64,000 nt of DNA from Peronospora farinosa (Eukaryota; Oomycota; Peronosporomycetes; Peronosporales; Peronosporaceae): the NCBI GenBank assembly GCA_947646735.1, contig CANTFK010000228.1:310001-374000 (forward strand). The letters are read 5' to 3'. The position numbers and the translations under genes were made by a program. Of the stretch, positions 57,452-64,000 are shown in pieces. Every line of letters begins with the position of its first letter. Position 1 is the stretch's first letter. The notes under the pieces are model-generated. The model saw nothing but the letters and a program-made list of their open reading frames with translations. It had not been told where the DNA came from and ran no database searches.

Positions 57452-57770
57452 TGTAACGGGCTAAGAACCCGTTACCGTCTTACACCAAAAGGGCGTTGAG
57501 GAAGCGCTCTAAATGATCTCGTAAATAAAACTCTATTTTATTTTTTGTTTAGTTTTGATTCGCAGTAAGTGCTAACATGTGCCCTAGCTCATGGGAACCA
57601 CTCAATATGGAAGTCAACTTATTATTGGCTAATTATTGGGTCTGGCACCCCAATAATGAACCAATAGTAAAGTGACGCAAAGTAACCGCTGATCGGATAC
57701 TGCCCTATGCTTACTTATGTAATTATAAATTATTCCTATAACTACTTATGTAATAGGTTGCCCTATTACA
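57452..57770 (-). repeat. 5' LTR of element C copy 2
   Basis: 319 bp from TGTAACGGGCTAAGAACCC to CCCTATTACA on the + strand. It differs at many sites from both the 51391 and 51861 LTRs, so it is an older, independent LTR. It abuts truncated internal sequence on the left and CTAA plus a family B LTR on the right. Confidence 0.85.
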
Positions 57771-57774
57771 CTAA

Positions 57775-59032
57775 TGTGGTGGAGTGGGTTCTCAATGTTG
57801 TATAATAAGACCAGAACACTCATTGTGCCGGACTGCCGACTGACGGAGGGGGTACCCTGATGCCGCGTATGGACCTTTTTTCAATTTGTGTATCTGTCGG
57901 ATGGCGGGTTGCACTCTTCGAAAGACTTGGTGAGGATATGGACGTCTGCCTTGAGGGAGGTAGATCTGGGGGGCCTCGAGTGGATATGCTTCACTCGGTG
58001 GGCCGGTAGGTGGCCACTCGATCGACCTTGTCGAGAGTGGGCTTAGAGCCAAATTCTTCAGGGACTTATCGTCCCTGGCCTTTTCCTTCTTGTTTCAGGG
58101 GCATCAACCACCTGACCTTTACTTTGCTCCCGGACCGTGAGGTAAGGGAGGCCGCTTCCGATAGCGGGTCTTGGGGGGTGTTGCTACTTGAACGAGCTCA
58201 CAGGCCAAATATATCCTGGAGCTCTATTCGCACTTGAACTTCGCTACACAACTGTCTTCGACGGGGGGCCAAAATATATCCCTTCCCGGAACAGTGAGTA
58301 ACTTAGAACAAGTCCTTCTTGGGTGACGGAGTCGTGCCACGTAGATCGCAAATTGAGTAGTATTTAATATAGTCCTATCCTTTCAACTCCTTTACTCTAT
58401 CCTTGCCTGAAGCTCTGATTCCTTGCGTCGACTAGTCTGATCCTTGTATTAACTGGTCCGGAGTGGCTGAACCCCGAGGGGCCGAGGTCGACCGATGAGG
58501 GACCGGGTCGACTGATGAGGGACCCAGGTCTACCAATGAGGGACCGGGTCGACCAATGAGGGACCATGTCGACCGATGAGGGACCGGGTCTACCGACAAG
58601 GGACCCAGGTCTTCCGATGAGGGACCGGGTCGACCAATGAGGGACCATGTCGACCGATGAGGGACCGGGTCTACCGACAAGGGACCCAGGTCTTCCGATG
58701 AGGGACCGGGTCGACCAACGAAGGACCGGGTCGACCAATGAGGGACCCAGGTCTACTGATGAGGGACCCAGGTCGACCTATGAGGTACCCGGGTCTACCA
58801 ACGAGGGGCCAGGTCGATCAATGAGGGGCCATGATCAACTTCCTTTGGTACCGGTTAACCGGTACCCTGATACTGATTTTTCTTCGGCGGATCCTGCGGA
58901 TTGTCCTCCACCAACGGTCGCTCCCCTTCGAGGCCCCTGTCTCTCTGGTCCCCTGTCCCTGACCCACGGCGTATACTCCGAATCCAACTGGAGTCCGGGA
59001 CCTCCACATCACAAAATTAGCACTTCACCACA
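57775..59032 (+). repeat. family B LTR, copy 1 of the tandem array
   Basis: 1,258 bp bounded by TGTGGTGGAGTG and CACTTCACCACA, near-perfect inverted ends starting TG and ending CA. CTAA occurs immediately before and after it, a candidate 4-bp target-site duplication. A 20-21 bp minisatellite of GAGGGACCGGGTCGACCAAT type (about 17 units) fills 58480-58830. No protein is supported inside; the open frames over the minisatellite are by-products of the repeat. Confidence 0.85.
58480..58830 (+). repeat. 20-21 bp minisatellite inside family B LTR, unit 1
   Basis: About 17 imperfect copies of GAGGGACC-GGGTCGACCAAT, alternating with GGGACCCAGGTC variants. Repeated in unit 2 at 61384-61734. Confidence 0.9.
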
Positions 59033-59280
59033 CTAATACCCTGTAGCCTGTAGTCTGGAGCCCTTGTACCCTGGTGCCCTCAACTTTGGAACCTGGGACT
59101 TGTACCGGCTTTGCGCTGTTGGTTCTTTATACTATTAATAAGTTTTGGGCCCTGTGCGATTTTGTGGATCTGCGAGGCCTTGTTGTCGTCACTACTTCGA
59201 GAAAGTGACCAAATTTTTTTTAACCACTGTCCATATATACCTTGGTGCCCTGATATCCTTGGCACTTCTCCACACTGATC

Positions 59281-60670
59281 ATGCGTTTTTACGCACTGCG
59301 GCTCAATCGCCTCATCTCTGGCAGAGAATGGCCAAATGGTTGCCATTCTTTGCTAAATATAACTTCGAGGTGAAATATAAGCCTGGCAAGCAAAATGCTT
59401 TGGCTGATGTGTTGCCACGCAGACCTGAATATGAGCTTTCTCATGTTACGACATTGTCGTCTTCTAACATCGATCTCATTCGATCGGCGTATGCTAAAGA
59501 CGATCATTGTATAGCGTTGCTACATGATCTTGTAGTAATGATTTTAATCTCTCGGACATTAAATTGTCGACGCGATTACGTGCGAGCCTTTATCGATATT
59601 CCGTCGATCAAGGTTGGTTTTACTATTGTACGGATGCGATGGATCCACCGCGCATTGTAGTTCCTCACGATGAGAACCTTAAGTATCGAATCCTTTACGA
59701 GGTACATGACACCGCCATCGGAGGTCATTTGGGTCGTGAAACGACCTATGGGGCAGTATACAAACGTTGTTGGTGGCCCAAACAGTATAAATGGGTGGGC
59801 ACATATGTGCGTACGTGTGAAACATGTCAACGGGTGAAACCCTCGCCCCATTCTGCAGCACTGCTGGCTAGTTTGCCTATTTCCACTGGGTGCTGAAAGT
59901 CCATTAGTATAGATTTTGTGTTTGGCCTACTGAAAGATTTGCATGGCAACACAGGTATTGTGGTCTTTGTTGACCATTTGAGCAAGATGGCTCACTTAGC
60001 GGCTGTGTCAGACTCGATCGATGGTGAAGGTACAGCGGAGCTGTTTATCGACTGAGTGTTTCGCCAACATGGCTTGCCAGTGGCAATTGTTTCTGATCGT
60101 GATCCGCGTTTTACGAGTAAGTTTTGGAAGTCCGTCTTTCAGGTGCTGGGCACCCGTTTGGACATATCCACAGCGGATCATCCGCAGACTGATGGTCAAA
60201 CTGAACGTATAAATCGCGTCGTTGAAGATATTCTTCGCAGCGTTTTTGTGCTGATACGCCTAAGCGTTGGAGCTCTATGCTCCCTGTTGCGGAGTTTGCA
60301 CTAAATAACTCTGTGCACGCCTATACCGGTTACACTCCGTTCTATGGCGATGGCCTCACGCACCCACTCGTTCTCTTAACGCTACCACCGAGTGGTTCAG
60401 GGATTCATGAGGGAGAGGTTGCCGATCGTCTTGCTGATTTCATCCCTAATACTGTTAAGAAACAGGTGAACGCGTTTCTCGCAACACAACTAAATGTCTT
60501 ACGACATGTGCGTGACGCACTGGCTGACAGCCAAGATAAACAAAAAGAATATGCGGATGCTAAAGGCAGAAGTTGTATTAATGATTATGAGGTCGGAGAC
60601 CAAGTCTTACTAAATGTTAAGATTCTACCAAGTAAAGCAGTGTCTGCTGTCTTTAAGAAAAAGTTGCGTC
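59281..60670 (+). pseudogene. family B pol remnant (RNase H end and integrase), unit 1
   Basis: Starts inside RNase H (FLRTAAQSPHLWQRMAKWL, KYKPGKQNALADVL). After a frame change it has the integrase zinc motif (EVHDTAIGGHLGRETTYGA to CETCQRVKPSP) and then the core with IDFVFGLL, SDRDPRFTSKFW and DGQTERINRVVEDIL. In-frame TGA codons at 59894-59896 and 60053-60055 and frame breaks near 60250 disable it. The end has HPLVLLTLPPS and a GDQVLLN module just before the next LTR. P replaces S in L-P-R-R-P-E-Y compared with unit 2. Confidence 0.85.
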
Positions 60671-60678
60671 CGCGCTTC

Positions 60679-61936
60679 TGTGGTGGAGTGGGTTCTCAAT
60701 GTTGTATAATAAGACCAGAACACTCATTGTGCCGGACTGCCGACTGACGGAGGGGGTACCCTGATGCCGCGTATGGACCTTTTTTCAATTTGTGTATCTG
60801 TCGGATGGCGGGTTGCACTCTTCGAAAGACTTGGTGAGGATATGGACGTCTGCCTTGAGGGAGGTAGATCTGGGGGGCCTCGAGTGGATATGCTTCACTC
60901 GGTGGGCCGGTAGGTGGCCACTCGATCGACCTTGTCGAGAGTGGGCTTAGAGCCAAATTCTTCAGGGACTTATCGTCCCTGGCCTTTTCCTTCTTGTTTC
61001 AGGGGCATCAACCACCTGACCTTTACTTTGCTCCCGGACCGTGAGGTAAGGGAGGCCGCTTCCGATAGCGGGTCTTGGGGGGTGTTGCTACTTGAACGAG
61101 CTCACAGGCCAAATATATCCTGGAGCTCTATTCGCACTTGAACTTCGCTACACAACTGTCTTCGACGGGGGGCCAAAATATATCCCTTCCCGGAACAGTG
61201 AGTAACTTAGAACAAGTCCTTCTTGGGTGACGGAGTCGTGCCACGTAGATCGCAAATTGAGTAGTATTTAATATAGTCCTATCCTTTCAACTCCTTTACT
61301 CTATCCTTGCCTGAAGCTCTGATTCCTTGCGTCGACTAGTCTGATCCTTGTATTAACTGGTCCGGAGTGGCTGAACCCCGAGGGGCCGAGGTCGACCGAT
61401 GAGGGACCGGGTCGACTGATGAGGGACCCAGGTCGACCAATGAGGGACCGGGTCGACCAATGAGGGACCATGTCGACCGATGAGGGACCGGGTCTACCGA
61501 CAAGGGACCCAGGTCTTCCGATGAGGGACCGGGTCGACCAATGAGGGACCATGTCGACCGATGAGGGACCGGGTCTACCGACAAGGGACCCAGGTCTTCC
61601 GATGAGGGACCGGGTCGACCAACGAAGGACCGGGTCGACCAATGAGGGACCCAGGTCTACTGATGAGGGACCCAGGTCGACCTATGAGGTACCCGGGTCT
61701 ACCAACGAGGGGCCAGGTCGATCAATGAGGGGCCATGATCAACTTCCTTTGGTACCGGTTAACCGGTACCCTGATACTGATTTTTCTTCGGCGGATCCTG
61801 CGGATTGTCCTCCACCAACGGTCGCTCCCCTTCGAGGCCCCTGTCTCTCTGGTCCCCTGTCCCTGACCCACGGCGTATACTCCGAATCCAACTGGAGTCC
61901 GGGACCTCCACATCACAAAATTAGCACTTCACCACA
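60679..61936 (+). repeat. family B LTR, copy 2 of the tandem array
   Basis: Same ends and length as the LTR at 57775. It is preceded directly by the end of pol (GCGCTTC) and followed by CTAATACC. The minisatellite is at 61384-61734. Confidence 0.88.
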
Positions 61937-62184
61937 CTAATACCCTGTAGCCTGTAGTCTGGAGCCCTTGTACCCTGGTGCCCTCAACTTTGGAACCTGG
62001 GACTTGTACCGGCTTTGCGCTGTTGGTTCTTTATACTATTAATAAGTTTTGGGCCCTGTGCGATTTTGTGGATCTGCGAGGCCTTGTTGTCGTCACTACT
62101 TCGAGAAAGTGACCAAATTTTTTTTAACCACTGTCCATATATACCTTGGTGCCCTGATATCCTTGGCACTTCTCCACACTGATC

Positions 62185-63574
62185 ATGCGTTTTTACGCAC
62201 TGCGGCTCAATCGCCTCATCTCTGGCAGAGAATGGCCAAATGGTTGCCATTCTTTGCTAAATATAACTTCGAGGTGAAATATAAGCCTGGCAAGCAAAAT
62301 GCTTTGGCTGATGTGTTGTCACGCAGACCTGAATATGAGCTTTCTCATGTTACGACATTGTCGTCTTCTAACATCGATCTCATTCGATCGGCGTATGCTA
62401 AAGACGATCATTGTATAGCGTTGCTACATGATCTTGTAGTAATGATTTTAATCTCTCGGACATTAAATTGTCGACGCGATTACGTGCGAGCCTTTATCGA
62501 TATTCCGTCGATCAAGGTTGGTTTTACTATTGTACGGATGCGATGGATCCACCGCGCATTGTAGTTCCTCACGATGAGAACCTTAAGTATCGAATCCTTT
62601 ACGAGGTACATGACACCGCCATCGGAGGTCATTTGGGTCGTGAAACGACCTATGGGGCAGTATACAAACGTTGTTGGTGGCCCAAACAGTATAAATGGGT
62701 GGGCACATATGTGCGTACGTGTGAAACATGTCAACGGGTGAAACCCTCGCCCCATTCTGCAGCACTGCTGGCTAGTTTGCCTATTTCCACTGGGTGCTGA
62801 AAGTCCATTAGTATAGATTTTGTGTTTGGCCTACTGAAAGATTTGCATGGCAACACAGGTATTGTGGTCTTTGTTGACCATTTGAGCAAGATGGCTCACT
62901 TAGCGGCTGTGTCAGACTCGATCGATGGTGAAGGTACAGCGGAGCTGTTTATCGACTGAGTGTTTCGCCAACATGGCTTGCCAGTGGCAATTGTTTCTGA
63001 TCGTGATCCGCGTTTTACGAGTAAGTTTTGGAAGTCCGTCTTTCAGGTGCTGGGCACCCGTTTGGACATATCCACAGCGGATCATCCGCAGACTGATGGT
63101 CAAACTGAACGTATAAATCGCGTCGTTGAAGATATTCTTCGCAGCGTTTTTGTGCTGATACGCCTAAGCGTTGGAGCTCTATGCTCCCTGTTGCGGAGTT
63201 TGCACTAAATAACTCTGTGCACGCCTATACCGGTTACACTCCGTTCTATGGCGATGGCCTCACGCACCCACTCGTTCTCTTAACGCTACCACCGAGTGGT
63301 TCAGGGATTCATGAGGGAGAGGTTGCCGATCGTCTTGCTGATTTCATCCCTAATACTGTTAAGAAACAGGTGAACGCGTTTCTCGCAACACAACTAAATG
63401 TCTTACGACATGTGCGTGACGCACTGGCTGACAGCCAAGATAAACAAAAAGAATATGCGGATGCTAAAGGCAGAAGTTGTATTAATGATTATGAGGTCGG
63501 AGACCAAGTCTTACTAAATGTTAAGATTCTACCAACTAAAGCAGTGTCTGCTGTCTTTAAGAAAAAGTTGCGTC
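62185..63574 (+). pseudogene. family B pol remnant, unit 2
   Basis: Same content, stops and frame breaks as the copy at 59281-60670. RNase H end reads ALADVLSRRPEY, the form expected for the family. Confidence 0.85.
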
Positions 63575-63582
63575 CGCGCTTC

Positions 63583-64000
63583 TGTGGTGGAGTGGGTTCT
63601 CAATGTTGTATAATAAGACCAGAACACTCATTGTGCCGGACTGCCGACTGACGGAGGGGGTACCCTGATGCCGCGTATGGACCTTTTTTCAATTTGTGTA
63701 TCTGTCGGATGGCGGGTTGCACTCTTCGAAAGACTTGGTGAGGATATGGACGTCTGCCTTGAGGGAGGTAGATCTGGGGGGCCTCGAGTGGATATGCTTC
63801 ACTCGGTGGGCCGGTAGGTGGCCACTCGATCGACCTTGTCGAGAGTGGGCTTAGAGCCAAATTCTTCAGGGACTTATCGTCCCTGGCCTTTTCCTTCTTG
63901 TTTCAGGGGCATCAACCACCTGACCTTTACTTTGCTCCCGGACCGTGAGGTAAGGGAGGCCGCTTCCGATAGCGGGTCTTGGGGGGTGTTGCTACTTGAA
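63583..64000 (+). repeat. family B LTR, copy 3, cut by the window end
   Basis: The first 418 bp of a third LTR begin with TGTGGTGGAGTGGG and continue unchanged to the end of the window, so the array extends to the right. Confidence 0.88.

Larger units (their letters stand above)
51861..57770 (-). mobile_element. gypsy element C, copy 2, inverted and internally deleted
   Basis: A second copy on the - strand. 51861-57451 mirrors 46119-51710 of copy 1 with only scattered differences. Gag, the family A segment and protease are missing: at 57451/57452 the pol-side sequence joins the 5' LTR directly. Copies 1 and 2 share the same dead RT box and chromodomain TGA, so copy 2 arose from copy 1 or from the same dead parent by DNA duplication. 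Confidence 0.9.
57775..63582 (+). mobile_element. tandem array of family B LTR plus truncated pol (2,904-bp period)
   Basis: Two complete units, 57775-60678 and 60679-63582, and the start of a third at 63583 that runs off the window. Each unit is one LTR plus ~1,646 bp of internal sequence with the end of RNase H and a broken integrase. Units differ at only a few bases that I could see (about 58535, 59411 and 60633 against 61439, 62315 and 63537). Gag, protease and RT are missing. Confidence 0.9.

Noticed and set aside
58397..59036. Open frames on both strands over the family B LTR minisatellite (repeats of GRPG or TNEGPG type)
   Set aside because: They exist because the repeat unit length is near a multiple of three and lacks stops; they are inside an LTR and have no protein-like features.
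1..64000. tRNA and rRNA genes
   Set aside because: I looked for B-box-like GGTTCGAATCC strings and cloverleaf ends in the intergenic gaps and found none I could support; a dedicated scan could still find one.

Overview
The window looks like a chromosome or scaffold segment of an oomycete, most likely a Peronosporales species (Phytophthora or downy mildew type). The reasons are short 65-100 bp GT-AG introns, a Crinkler (CRN) effector-family locus with an LFLAK-type N-terminus, compact gene spacing, and Ty3/gypsy retrotransposon debris over the last third. No bacterial-style operons, rRNA, tRNA or CRISPR array could be supported.

Layout. (1) 0-17 kb is gene-dense housekeeping sequence: an NADH-cytochrome b5 reductase; an XPF/ERCC4-type repair endonuclease; two divergently placed PAP2 lipid phosphatases with a decayed third copy between them; a makorin-like CCCH/RING ubiquitin ligase; and a very long nine-exon gene that reads as a ZFC3H1-type nuclear RNA-surveillance scaffold whose HAT/TPR array runs into leucine-rich repeats. 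(2) 17.4-22.9 kb is a rearranged island bracketed by two direct copies of a ~200 bp repeat. It holds a broken BAF60/SMARCD (SWIB) gene and a frameshifted CRN gene. (3) 23.4-37.5 kb is again gene-dense: a RING-Kelch fusion, a TMEM16/anoctamin, a ten-exon SEC24 COPII cargo adaptor, and three paralogous small PH-like proteins, two before SEC24 and one after it. (4) 38-64 kb is nearly all LTR retrotransposon sequence: remnants of families A and B, a 9.5 kb gypsy element C, an inverted truncated second copy of C forming a ~5.6 kb-arm palindrome, and a tandem array of family B LTR plus truncated pol with a 2,904 bp period.

Exon models were built by hand from splice signals and reading-frame continuity. 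For the multi-exon genes (two PAP2 genes, makorin, ZFC3H1-like, RING-Kelch, SEC24) the exon lengths sum to a whole number of codons with no internal stop, which is good internal support. No transcript or database evidence was available.

The best candidates for something new are: the ZFC3H1-HAT-LRR fusion; the three-member WMYW/PH-like family around SEC24; a long open frame of 401 codons antisense to the 3' end of gypsy element C; and the retroelement architecture itself, in which already-dead copies (shared catalytic mutations and stops) were multiplied by DNA rearrangement rather than by retrotransposition.
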